Origin: Labedaea rhizosphaerae
Lineage (GTDB): Bacteria > Actinomycetota > Actinomycetes > Mycobacteriales > Pseudonocardiaceae
NCBI RefSeq assembly: GCF_004362825.1
Contig: NZ_SNXZ01000003.1
Location: 472,784 to 536,783, forward strand
Direction: 5' to 3'
Length of the DNA: 64,000 nt
The notes under the pieces are model-generated. The model ran no database searches. It saw nothing but the letters and a program-made list of their open reading frames with translations, and was not told the DNA's origin. A program made the translations under genes and the position numbers. This document shows positions 43,532-51,598 of this stretch, piece after piece. Within the stretch, counting starts at the first letter, position 1; the number at the start of each line of letters is the position of its first letter.

Positions 43532-45340
43532 TCAGCCGATCACGCGGTGCTGGGACCAGAACGACGTCAGGTCGGTCGACCCGGCCGCCGCCTGCGCCGC
43601 CGCCTTGAAATCGGCCACTGTGGACACCCCGTACCAGTGGGACTGCGCGTAGGACTTCATCAGGTTGGCCATCGCCGTGTCCCCGATCAGCCGGCGCAGG
43701 TCGTGCAGGGTGCACTTGCCGTAGCCGTAGACCACCGACGAGTACCGCGACGAGTGGGCGTCCCAGTACGCCATCGAGTTCGTGAGCTGCTCGGCGCTGG
43801 ACTGCCACGAGATCCCGCAGCCCGACCCGGTGATGCCCCGGTAGAGGTCCGTCGCGTAGTCGGTGAAGCCCTCGTCCAGCCACGGCGAGTTGTACTCGTC
43901 GTCGCCCACGATGCCGTAGAACCACTGGTGCGCCAGCTCGTGCGGCAGCGCGGTGCTCGACACGAGGTCGAGCACGAAGCCCGGGTACTCCATGCCGCCG
44001 AACCAGAAGTTGTTGTCCAGCACCACGTCCACCTCGCCGTACGGGTAGTCGCCGAAGCGGCCCGAGTGCACGTCGATGGCGTCCTTGGCCAGGTTCAGCA
44101 TCGAGTTGGCCGAGCTCGTGCTGATCCCGCTGACCGAGTAGACGTTCACCTTGACGCCCTTGCCCGAGGTGGCGTTGATCTTGGCGAACGGTCCCGCGGC
44201 CCAGGCGAAGTCACGCACCTTGGTCGCGGTGGCGTGCGTGGTCGTGGTGGTGCCGCTGGTGGTCTCCGTGGACGTGCCGGTCGCCGGGGTCAGCAACGAC
44301 GAGGGGTGCACCAGCGTGACGTCGAAGTCGCTGATCAGCGTGTAGAACGACTCGCCGTTGTTGGTGTACGGGTCGAGGTGCCACGCGGTGTCGCGCACCG
44401 CCACCACCGGCAGCGCGTTGCCGATCATCGAGTACGCGCCGTCGTGGCCGAACCGGTCCGCGCCGCTGGGGACGACGATCGACAGGTCGAACCCGATGGT
44501 CCCCGACTGCCCCTGCGCCAGCGGCGCGGGCAGCGTGATCTTCATTGCCGTGCACCCGACTTCGAGCGCGCCGGCCGTGCCACCGCTGACGTTCGTGACC
44601 GTGATCGGCGTGCTCGGGCACGAGCCGTGGTAGTTGTCCCAGAGGCGCAGGTAAACCTCGGTCAGCGGGTTGGCCGACGCGTTGGTGAACGACACCGACT
44701 CGTGCCCGGTCCACGTCGTGCCGGCCGTGTTCGAGGTCAGGGAAACGGTGTACTTCGGGTTGACCGGCGTGCGCACCCCGTCGAGCACGTCACCCCCGCC
44801 GCTCGTGGTGAGCGTGACGTCGTCGATGGCAAACGTGGTGGCGAGGCTCGAGTCCTCGGTGCCGGTGAACCCGAGGGTCACGGTCTGGCCGACGAATCCG
44901 GAGACGTCGATGGTGCGCGGGACGTAGGCGGATCCCTTGTTCAAGTTGGAAAAGGTTGCGACGGTGGTGGTGCCGAGCCTTACCGCGAGCCTGTCGTACT
45001 GCGTGCTGGCGGTCGTCTCCGACGAGGTGACCCGCAGCCAGAACGTCAGGCTCGCCGACCCGCACCCCGAAGGCAGCGTGAGCGACTGCGTCAAGGTGTC
45101 GGTGTGGGTGGTGCCGTAGCCGTCGAGCTTGGCCAGCTGCGTTCCGGAGTGCGCGGGTTGCGCCGTGGTGCCGGCCGCGATGACGCCACTGCTGGCGGTC
45201 CACGGCGTGGTCCCGCTCTCGAAGCCGCCGTTGGCGACGACCTGGTCGCCGCACGCGGCCGCGGTGGCCTGCGGTGCGGCGGCCACGGCCAGGCCGCCGA
45301 GCAGGAGTGCGGCGGCGGCCACGATCGATCTGGCTCTCAT
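43532..45340 (-). CDS. Secreted M1-family zinc aminopeptidase with N-terminal beta domain
   Basis: The 602-residue protein has a signal peptide (about 1-28), an N-terminal beta domain (about 35-180: NGGFESGTTPW to FAIDDVTLTTS) also found at the C-terminus of the protease at 20263, and an M1 peptidase: N-terminal saddle (about 190-350), zinc motif HELAHQWFYG (HExxH), the third ligand Glu in WLDEGFTDYATDLY, and GMEYPGFV in place of the usual GAMEN (here WFGGMEYPG). It is secreted and probably removes N-terminal residues from peptides. AAGGAA precedes ATG 45340. Confidence 0.92.
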   Translation of the reverse strand: MRARSIVAAAALLLGGLAVAAAPQATAAACGDQVVANGGFESGTTPWTASSGVIAAGTTAQPAHSGTQLAKLDGYGTTHTDTLTQSLTLPSGCGSASLTFWLRVTSSETTASTQYDRLAVRLGTTTVATFSNLNKGSAYVPRTIDVSGFVGQTVTLGFTGTEDSSLATTFAIDDVTLTTSGGGDVLDGVRTPVNPKYTVSLTSNTAGTTWTGHESVSFTNASANPLTEVYLRLWDNYHGSCPSTPITVTNVSGGTAGALEVGCTAMKITLPAPLAQGQSGTIGFDLSIVVPSGADRFGHDGAYSMIGNALPVVAVRDTAWHLDPYTNNGESFYTLISDFDVTLVHPSSLLTPATGTSTETTSGTTTTTHATATKVRDFAWAAGPFAKINATSGKGVKVNVYSVSGISTSSANSMLNLAKDAIDVHSGRFGDYPYGEVDVVLDNNFWFGGMEYPGFVLDLVSSTALPHELAHQWFYGIVGDDEYNSPWLDEGFTDYATDLYRGITGSGCGISWQSSAEQLTNSMAYWDAHSSRYSSVVYGYGKCTLHDLRRLIGDTAMANLMKSYAQSHWYGVSTVADFKAAAQAAAGSTDLTSFWSQHRVIG

Positions 45341-45416
45341 CGGGATTCCTTCCGGGCACGGGGAACTGCCGAATGGGCTAAACTCAGCGTGACCGAGTGA
45401 ACACGCTGGTACAACG

Positions 45417-45504
45417 CCCGGTTTTTCCCAGGGAAGGACCCGGTCAGCGCGCCGACCGACTGGGCGCGCCCGGGAAATGCCGGCTTTTTGCCTGGGAAGG
45501 CACC
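45417..45504. repeat. Pair of REP-like direct repeats
   Basis: Two imperfect copies of a 26-bp unit, 62 bp apart: CCGGTTTTTCCCAGGGAAGG (from 45418) and CCGGCTTTTTGCCTGGGAAG (from 45480), each followed by (C)ACCCG. Between them is GCGCGCC/GGGCGCGC inverted sequence. The second copy encodes the last residues of the acyltransferase (QAKSRHFPG), which look unlike the family's usual end, suggesting the repeat has captured the 3' end of the gene. Confidence 0.5.
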
Positions 45505-46319
45505 CGACTTCCGGGGGTGGTCCCGCTGGTGAGCAGCGCGGCGGTGACCGAAGCGGACGCGAGCGCCGCCAGGTCGCGCCGGTGCGCCACGGTGCCGGGC
45601 GCGATCTCGTCGAGCACGACCACCTCGAGCACCAGCCCGCGCAGCCGCGCGACCCGGCGCACGCTGTCGATCAGCGTGTCCGCACCGACGAAGGACGGCG
45701 CGGGCGTGGGCGCACCGTCCACAGTGAACCGCAGCGCCACCGGCCGGACCGGCACCCCGGCGTCCAGCGCGGCCTGGAACAGCGCCGGGGTGAACCGGCC
45801 GAGCGCGGCGCCGCACCACGTGGTGCCTTCGGGGTTCGCCGTGACGACCGCACCACCGCGCAACGCGGTCGCGAGCTCGGCCACCGTGCCGGGCAAGGCA
45901 CGCAGGCCCTCGCGGTCGAGGAACACCGTGCCCGCGGCGGCGACCACCCGGCCGATCACCGGCCAGGCACCGATCTCCTTCTTCGCGACCGCCCGCATGG
46001 GACGCACGGCGTTGACCGCGACGGCGTCCAGCCACGAGATGTGGTTGACCACCACGAGCGCGCCACGACCGGGCGTGACGACCAGCTCGCCCCGCACCCG
46101 CAGCCGCACCCCGAACGCCAGCAGCACCGCCCGGAACACCAGCCGCGCCGCGGCTTTCGGTAGCACCGCGAGCACCGGCGACACGATCACCGCGAGCAGC
46201 ACCACGAACGCCGCGGCGATCATCCGGCCGGCGGCGCGGACCGCACCGACGGTCGGCTCGCCGCCCGCCCGGCACTCGGGCCCGCACGGTGAGCGCGGGA
46301 ACCAGGCGTGGGTGCTCAT
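45444..46319 (-). CDS. PlsC-type acyltransferase (OlsA-like)
   Basis: The 291-residue enzyme has a hydrophobic helix (about 30-60), the acyltransferase motif NHISWLD (HX4D), VAKKEIGAWPVIG, FLDREG and ANPEGTTW. It resembles 1-acyl-sn-glycerol-3-phosphate acyltransferases. Its 4-nt overlap with an OlsB-like GNAT gene suggests ornithine-lipid or related lipid synthesis (OlsB makes lyso-ornithine lipid, OlsA adds the second acyl chain). The order matches Rv3026c-Rv3027c. The last about 25 residues come from a repeat. Confidence 0.82.
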   Translation of the reverse strand: MSTHAWFPRSPCGPECRAGGEPTVGAVRAAGRMIAAAFVVLLAVIVSPVLAVLPKAAARLVFRAVLLAFGVRLRVRGELVVTPGRGALVVVNHISWLDAVAVNAVRPMRAVAKKEIGAWPVIGRVVAAAGTVFLDREGLRALPGTVAELATALRGGAVVTANPEGTTWCGAALGRFTPALFQAALDAGVPVRPVALRFTVDGAPTPAPSFVGADTLIDSVRRVARLRGLVLEVVVLDEIAPGTVAHRRDLAALASASVTAALLTSGTTPGSRVPSQAKSRHFPGAPSRSAR

Positions 46320-47077
46320 CCCGTCTCCCCGAGGAAGAAACGCAGGTAACGCTGGTCCACATGCGACATTCCCAGCAGGACGAACAGGTCGGCCACGGCG
46401 AAGTCCGGGTCGTGGGCGGGCGGCCCGCACACCCACGCGCCCAGGCGCAGGTAGCCCTTCAGCAGCGGCGGCAGCACCGTGCGGACCGGCGGCTCCACGT
46501 CGGAGTTCCACGGCCGGTGCGGCGTCACGCGGTACTCGTCGGGCGCGTAGTGCTTGGCGCGCACCGTCTGCCAGACGCCCTTGGCGAACGAGCCGCCGTC
46601 GGCCAGCGGCACCGACGCGCACCCGCCGAGCCAGGAATGCCCGGACAGCACCATGTAGCGGGCGATCCCGGCCCACACGAGCCCGATGACGGCACCGCTG
46701 CGGTGGTCTGGGTGCACGCACGAGCGACCGGTCTCGACCAGGCCGTCGCGCAGCGGCGCGAGCGCGCCCAGGTCGAACTCGGTCTCCGAGTAGAGCCCGG
46801 CGCCCGCTCTTCCGGGCGGCAGCATGCGGTAGGTGCCGACGATCTCGCCCGAGTCGTCCGCACGCACCACGAGGTGGTCGCAGTACTCGTCGAAGGCGTC
46901 GACGTCGAGGCCGGGCACCGGCGAGTGCAGGGTGGCGCCCAGCTCACCGGCGAACACGGCGTGGCGAAGGCGTTGGGCGGCGGTGACCTCGTCACTGTCG
47001 CGCGCGACGAGGAGGGAGTACCTGGCGGTCCCGGCACCGGAGTCCGGGGTGGTCGCGAGCACCTGGGTCGTAACCAT
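46316..47077 (-). CDS. OlsB-like N-acyltransferase (GNAT fold)
   Basis: The 253-residue protein matches the hemolysin/OlsB GNAT subgroup: AAQRLRHAVFAGELGA, FDEYCDHLVVRADDSGEIVGTYRMLPP (landmarks EYCDHLVV and VGTYRMLPP), ETEFDL, ETGRSCVHPDHRSGAVIGLVWAGI (landmark GRSCVHPDHRSG) and a C-terminal PPLLKGYLRLGAWVCG. These acylate an amino group, such as ornithine, from acyl-ACP. ATG 47077 was chosen over GTG 47083. It overlaps the PlsC gene by 4 nt. Confidence 0.8.
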   Translation of the reverse strand: MVTTQVLATTPDSGAGTARYSLLVARDSDEVTAAQRLRHAVFAGELGATLHSPVPGLDVDAFDEYCDHLVVRADDSGEIVGTYRMLPPGRAGAGLYSETEFDLGALAPLRDGLVETGRSCVHPDHRSGAVIGLVWAGIARYMVLSGHSWLGGCASVPLADGGSFAKGVWQTVRAKHYAPDEYRVTPHRPWNSDVEPPVRTVLPPLLKGYLRLGAWVCGPPAHDPDFAVADLFVLLGMSHVDQRYLRFFLGETG

Positions 47078-47146
47078 GGCCACAGGTGTAACCAGCGGTC
47101 GTGAACACCGGATGGGCCCACGTGTGGCGTTGCGGTGAAGACAAAA

Positions 47147-47185
47147 CGGCGGGGCGGTCCCCAGTCGCTGGGAACCGCCCCGCCG
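47147..47185 (-). terminator. Hairpin terminator of the etfBA operon
   Basis: CGGCGGGGCGGT (47147-47158) and ACCGCCCCGCCG (47174-47185) form a 12-bp stem extended by CCCAG/CTGGG inside, followed on the minus strand by TTTTGTC. It lies 16 nt past the etfA stop. Confidence 0.88.
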
Positions 47186-47200
47186 GGCTTGCCGAAAGGA

Positions 47201-48169
47201 TCAGCCCTTGCGCTTGCCGACCTCTTCGGTGAGCTGCGGCGCGACCTTGAACAGGTCGCCCACGACGCCGAAGTCGGCGATCTCGAAGATCGGCGCCTCC
47301 TCGTCCTTGTTCACCGCGACGATCGTCTTCGAGGTCTGCATGCCGGCCCGGTGCTGGATGGCCCCCGAGATGCCCAGCGCGATGTAGAGCTGCGGGGACA
47401 CCGTCTTGCCGGTCTGGCCGACCTGGAACTGCGCCGGGTAGTAGCCCGAGTCGACGGCCGCGCGGGAGGCACCGACCGCCGCGCCGAGCGCGTCGGCGAG
47501 CTTCTCCACGACCTCGAACTGCTCGGCCGAACCGACGCCGCGACCACCGGAGACGACGACGGAGGCCTCGGTGAGCTCCGGACGGTCGCCACCGGTCACC
47601 GGCTCGCTGCCGGTGATCTTGGCCGACTTGGCCGCGTCGACCGCGGGCACCTCGACCGACTCCTCGGCCGCCGCACCGTCGGCCTGCTCGGGCTCGATGC
47701 TGCCGGCCCGCACGGTCACCACGGGCGTGCCCTTGGTGGACTTGGCCTTGACCACGAAGTCGCCACCGAAGATCGAGTGGGTCGCGACGACCTCGTCACC
47801 CTGCGCCTCGACGTCGACGACGTCGACGAGGAAACCGGAGCCCAGGCGCACGGCCAGCCGGCCGCCGATCTCCTTGCCGTCGGCCGAAGCGGTGAGCAGC
47901 ACCGCGGCCGGGGACGCCGAGCCGACGAGCTTCTCCAGCACGTCGACCTTCGGGGTCACCAGGTAGCCGGCGGCCTCATCGGACTCCGCCACATAGACCT
48001 TCGCCGCGCCGTAGGACGCGAGCGACTCCTTGAGCTTGCCTGCCGCGCCGGGTGCCCCGACGACGACCGCGGCCGGCTCACCGAGCCGGCGTGCGGCCGT
48101 GAGCAGCTCGAAGGTGCTCTTCTTGGCCTCGCCGTCCACGTGGTCGACGAGGACGAGAACCTCTGCCAT
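47201..48169 (-). CDS. etfA: Electron transfer flavoprotein alpha subunit
   Basis: The 322-residue protein has the N-terminal ETF fold ([20 protein letters not shown]) and the C-terminal FAD domain ([45 protein letters not shown]). With EtfB it passes electrons from acyl-CoA and other flavin dehydrogenases to the quinone pool. It matches Rv3028c (fixB) in position. Confidence 0.96.
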   Translation of the reverse strand: MAEVLVLVDHVDGEAKKSTFELLTAARRLGEPAAVVVGAPGAAGKLKESLASYGAAKVYVAESDEAAGYLVTPKVDVLEKLVGSASPAAVLLTASADGKEIGGRLAVRLGSGFLVDVVDVEAQGDEVVATHSIFGGDFVVKAKSTKGTPVVTVRAGSIEPEQADGAAAEESVEVPAVDAAKSAKITGSEPVTGGDRPELTEASVVVSGGRGVGSAEQFEVVEKLADALGAAVGASRAAVDSGYYPAQFQVGQTGKTVSPQLYIALGISGAIQHRAGMQTSKTIVAVNKDEEAPIFEIADFGVVGDLFKVAPQLTEEVGKRKG

Positions 48170-48193
48170 TGGTTGCTTTCCTCCTCGTGCGAC

Positions 48194-48979
48194 TCAGATG
48201 AGCTTCTGGGATACCAGGTACTCGGCGACCTTCACGCCGCCGTCACCCTCGTCGGCGACCTTCTGACCGGCCTGGCGCGGCGGCTTCGGGGACGCCTCGA
48301 GCACCTGCGTCCATGCGCTCGCGAGCCCGACCTCGTCGGCCGACAGGCCGAGGTCGGCGACGGTGAGCGTCTCCACCGGCTTCTTCTTCGCGGCCATGAT
48401 GCCCTTGAACGACGGGTAGCGCGGCTCGTTGATCTTCTCGCCGACGCTCACCACCGCGGGCAGGTTCGCCTCGAGGTGGGTGATGCCGTCGGAGGTCTCG
48501 CGCTCCACCTTGATGGCCGAGCCCTCGACGGTGACCTTGCGCGCGTGGGTGAGCTGCGGGTAGCCCAGCAGCTCGGCCAGGATCGCGGGCACCGCGCCCG
48601 CGACGCCGTCGGTGGACTCGTTGCCCGCGATGACGAGGTCGACGCCGTCGACCTTGCCGATCGCCGCGGCGAGCACCTTGGCGGTCTGGATGACGTCCGC
48701 ACCGTGCAGGGCGGCGTCGCTGACGTGGATCGCCTTGTCCGCGCCCATCGACAGGGCCTTGCGGATGGCCTCGGTCGCGCGGTCGGGGCCGACGCTGAGC
48801 ACGGTGACCTCGCCCTCCGAGGCCTCCTTGATCAGCAGAGCCTCCTCGACGGCGCGCTCGTTGATCTCGTCGAGCACGGCGTCGGCCGAGTCGCGGTCCA
48901 GCGTCTTGTCACCGTCGCTGAGCTTGCGTTCCGAGTAGGTGTCAGGCACCTGCTTCACCAGAACAACGATGTTTGGCAT
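48194..48979 (-). CDS. etfB: Electron transfer flavoprotein beta subunit
   Basis: The 261-residue protein starts NIVVLVKQVPDTYSERKL and has the AMP-binding DLVIAGNESTDG and recognition-loop region (LTHARKVTVEG, PRYPSFKGIMAAKKKP) of EtfB. AGGAGG lies upstream of ATG 48979. Operon etfB-etfA matches Rv3029c-Rv3028c (fixAB). Confidence 0.96.
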   Translation of the reverse strand: MPNIVVLVKQVPDTYSERKLSDGDKTLDRDSADAVLDEINERAVEEALLIKEASEGEVTVLSVGPDRATEAIRKALSMGADKAIHVSDAALHGADVIQTAKVLAAAIGKVDGVDLVIAGNESTDGVAGAVPAILAELLGYPQLTHARKVTVEGSAIKVERETSDGITHLEANLPAVVSVGEKINEPRYPSFKGIMAAKKKPVETLTVADLGLSADEVGLASAWTQVLEASPKPPRQAGQKVADEGDGGVKVAEYLVSQKLI

Positions 48980-49172
48980 GGGTCTTCTTCGACCTCCTGT
49001 GAACTAGCGTCGCCGCGGTGCGCACGTGAGCCGGGGGCGCTGATCGGCCGGGTTGGGGCTGACCTTGCCATGCGGCCTGGCCATTGGCACGGTGGCCTCC
49101 ACCACTGGGGCCTCCACCACGCCGATGTTACTCCCCGGTAGCTTACGGGAGCCGCCGCATCCGGGGCGACAT

Positions 49173-49192
49173 GGGGTGACGGCGCTCACCCC
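49173..49192. other. Hairpin in the etfB-degV intergenic region
   Basis: GGGGTGA (49173-49179) and TCACCCC (49186-49192) are perfect 7-bp arms with a 6-nt loop, 52 nt upstream of the DegV start. The 264-bp region carries divergent promoters for etfB and degV that could not be placed with confidence. Confidence 0.4.
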
Positions 49193-49243
49193 TCGGCACC
49201 TCGGGCCCAGGCATTGATCCCCTGAACGGGTTAACCTGCCGCC

Positions 49244-50092
49244 ATGCCCGGACGTGTCGCCCTCGTGACCGACTCCACCGCGTGCCTGCCCGAAGAGGTC
49301 GCACAGCAGTGGGGAATCGGCGTCGTGCAGATGCAGATCAAGGTCGGGCAGCAGGTCGACATCGAGTCCAGGATGCCCAAGCAGCGCCTGATCGACGCGC
49401 TGAGAGCGGGCGAGCAGGTCACCACCGCGCCGCCGGACCCGGCGGCGTTCTTCTGGGCCTACCAGGAAGCCGCGGCCAACGGCGCGGACGCGGTGCTGTC
49501 GGTGCACGTCTCCGCCCGCCAGTCCCGCACCGTGCAGGCGGCCCAGGAAGCGGCCAAGCAGGCAGCGATCCCCGTCCAGGTGGCCGATTCCGGCACGACC
49601 GGCATGAGCCTCGGCTACGCCGTGCTCGCCGCGGCCCGGGTGGCCGGTGCGGGCGGCACCATGAAGCGGGTGGTCGACACCTTGCGCAAGCGGCTGTCGG
49701 GCAGCACCGAACTGATCTACGTGGACACGCTCGAGTACCTGCGCCGCGGCGGCCGGATCGGCGGCGCGGCGGCCCTGCTCGGCGGCGCCTTCTCCGTCAA
49801 GCCGCTGCTGGTGATGGACCAGGGCCAGATCACGCCGCTCAGCCGCGCGATCGGCACCGACCGCGCGCTGCGCAAGCTCGTCGACACGGCGGTGCAGCGA
49901 GCGGACGGTCGCCCGGTCGACGTGGCCGTGGAGCACTTCGGGGCGCCGGCGCGGGCCCAGGCGTTGTTGCAGGCGCTGGTGCCGCGGCTGGGTGAGACCC
50001 ACGAGGCCACGGTGACCGACGTCAGCTCCAGCATCGGCGTGCACGTCGGGCCCGGGGCACTTGGTGTCGCGTTGTCACCGAGCGATCTCTAA
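49244..50092 (+). CDS. DegV-family fatty-acid-binding protein
   Basis: The 282-residue protein starts VALVTDSTACLP and has the family's ligand motifs: VTTAPPDPAAF, LSVHVSARQSRTV (serine binding the carboxylate), VADSGTTGMSLGY and LEYLRRGGRIGGAAALLG. DegV/FakB proteins hold a fatty acid for phosphorylation by FakA kinase. No fakA is adjacent. Confidence 0.92.
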   Translation: MPGRVALVTDSTACLPEEVAQQWGIGVVQMQIKVGQQVDIESRMPKQRLIDALRAGEQVTTAPPDPAAFFWAYQEAAANGADAVLSVHVSARQSRTVQAAQEAAKQAAIPVQVADSGTTGMSLGYAVLAAARVAGAGGTMKRVVDTLRKRLSGSTELIYVDTLEYLRRGGRIGGAAALLGGAFSVKPLLVMDQGQITPLSRAIGTDRALRKLVDTAVQRADGRPVDVAVEHFGAPARAQALLQALVPRLGETHEATVTDVSSSIGVHVGPGALGVALSPSDL

Positions 50093-50144
50093 GCGTCCCA
50101 ACGCATTCCCCGGGCGCTGCGTGGAATTCCCCGGACAGTAAGGA

Positions 50145-50173
50145 GCCCCGCTGCCTGGGGGTAACAGCGGGGC
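50145..50173. terminator. Hairpin terminator between convergent genes
   Basis: GCCCCGCTG (50145-50153) and CAGCGGGGC (50165-50173) are perfect 9-bp arms between the DegV stop (50092) and the convergent isochorismatase-like stop (50217). Confidence 0.75.
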
Positions 50174-50216
50174 CGGGGTGACACGGTAGTCGGATCCGAT
50201 CACCTTCGCCAGTGTT

Positions 50217-50798
50217 TCAGCGAAGCACGCCAAGCAATTCTCCGATGACCGTGCCCGAAGTGGTCGGGACGGCGTGCTCGGCGGCGCTGCGCAACGCCTG
50301 TTCGTGCTTGTCGCGTGAGTAGTCCGCGACCGCGTCGGCCACGAAGAACGACTCGACGCCGAGCGCGTGCGCATCCATGGCCGTGCGCAGGCAGCCACCA
50401 CGCGCGTGCAAGCCGGTGACGATCACCTGATCCCGGCCTTGCGCGCGCAAAGCCGCCGCCAGGGTCTCTTGCCGGGCCCGGTTGTCGCGTCGCCTGCGCA
50501 GGCTCAGGTCGCGTGGCCGCGGCGCGACGGCGGCGAGCACCGGCCACGGCTGCGCGCCGGAGACCGACGAGTACGCGATCGGGATGCCGAGTTCCCGGCA
50601 GGTGTCGCGGATCTTGGCGATGTTGTGCACGAGTTCCAGTGCGGGCGAGCGGTCGCCTGCGAACGCGCGCAGGAAACCGTGCTGCATGTCGTGGATCACC
50701 AGCAGGCAACGCTCGGCGTGGCAACGGCCGTACCGGGCCGGCGACGGCAAGTGCGCCACCGTGGGCATCCGGTAGGGCGTGACGGTGTGCGGACCCAT
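50217..50798 (-). CDS. Isochorismatase-like hydrolase, EntB/PhzD type
   Basis: The 193-residue protein follows EntB/PhzD from its N-terminus (VTPYRMPTVAHLP, CLLVIHDMQHGFL with the catalytic Asp) to its end (VTGLHARGGCLRTAMDAHALG, FFVADAVADYSRDKHEQAL). The segment that should carry the catalytic Lys (VKWRYSAF in EntB) reads LRRRRDNRARQETL and the preceding loop is short, so ordinary isochorismatase activity is doubtful. No siderophore genes are adjacent. ATG 50798 has an AGAGAGG site. Confidence 0.75.
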   Translation of the reverse strand: MGPHTVTPYRMPTVAHLPSPARYGRCHAERCLLVIHDMQHGFLRAFAGDRSPALELVHNIAKIRDTCRELGIPIAYSSVSGAQPWPVLAAVAPRPRDLSLRRRRDNRARQETLAAALRAQGRDQVIVTGLHARGGCLRTAMDAHALGVESFFVADAVADYSRDKHEQALRSAAEHAVPTTSGTVIGELLGVLR

Positions 50799-50839
50799 GG
50801 GAAGCACCTCTCTCAGCGCTCGCGGGTAGCCTGCGGGCC

Positions 50840-51598
50840 GTGACGACGCAGCGATCGGTCGAGCCGCTCCCCCTGACCGGTGAGCGGACCGTGCCCGGTG
50901 TCGCCCAGGAGAACTACTGGTTTCGCCGCCACGAGGCTGCTTATCGTGCGCTGGCGCGGTACTGCGCCGGTGCAGTCGTGCTCGAGGCCGGCTGTGGCGA
51001 GGGTTACGGCGCCGACCTGCTCGCGCGGGACGCGGCCGTGGTGCTCGGGCTCGACTACGACGAGCTGACCGCGCGGCACGTCGCGGCCGCCTACCCGGCG
51101 GTGAAAGCCCTGCGCGGCAACCTGGCAGCCCTGCCGCTGCGCTCGGCGTCGGTGGACGTCGTGGCGAACCTGCAGGTCATCGAGCACCTGTGGGACCAGG
51201 CGGGATTCCTCGCCGAGTGCGTGCGGGTGCTGCGCCCGGGTGGACGGCTGCTCGTCACGACGCCGAACCGGATCACCTTCTCCCCCGGCCGGGACACGCC
51301 GCTGAACCCGTTCCACACCCGCGAACTGGCCCCGGCCGAACTGGCCGAACTGGTGCGCGAGGCCGGGCTGGAGCTGGAGTTGCTCGCGACCCTGCGGCAC
51401 GGGCCGCGGTTGCGTGCGCTGGACGAGCGGCTGGGCGGCTCGATCATCGACGCGCAGGTCGAGGTCGCCGTGTCCGGCGCGCCCTGGCCGCCCGCGCTGC
51501 TGGCCGCGGTGACCTCGGTGACGTGTGCGGACTTCGAGATCTCGACAGCGGAACTCGACGCGGGCCTGGACGTGGTCGCCGTCGCGGTGCGGCCGTGA
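50840..51598 (+). CDS. Class I SAM methyltransferase (Rv3030-like)
   Basis: The 252-residue enzyme has the SAM motif VVLEAGCGEGYGADLLA, acidic loop GLDYDELT, motif GNLAALPLRSASVDVVANLQVIEHL and post-I LRPGGRLLVTTPN. It overlaps the GH57 gene by 4 nt (GTGA), as Rv3030 and Rv3031 are paired in M. tuberculosis, where the cluster is linked to 6-O-methylglucose lipopolysaccharide. The sugar target is inferred from context only. Confidence 0.88.
   Translation: MTTQRSVEPLPLTGERTVPGVAQENYWFRRHEAAYRALARYCAGAVVLEAGCGEGYGADLLARDAAVVLGLDYDELTARHVAAAYPAVKALRGNLAALPLRSASVDVVANLQVIEHLWDQAGFLAECVRVLRPGGRLLVTTPNRITFSPGRDTPLNPFHTRELAPAELAELVREAGLELELLATLRHGPRLRALDERLGGSIIDAQVEVAVSGAPWPPALLAAVTSVTCADFEISTAELDAGLDVVAVAVRP

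Noticed and set aside
49158-49171. CATCCGGGGCGACA also found near 33182
   Set aside because: A 14-bp match in two promoter-proximal regions with no symmetry or shared gene function; likely chance in GC-rich DNA.
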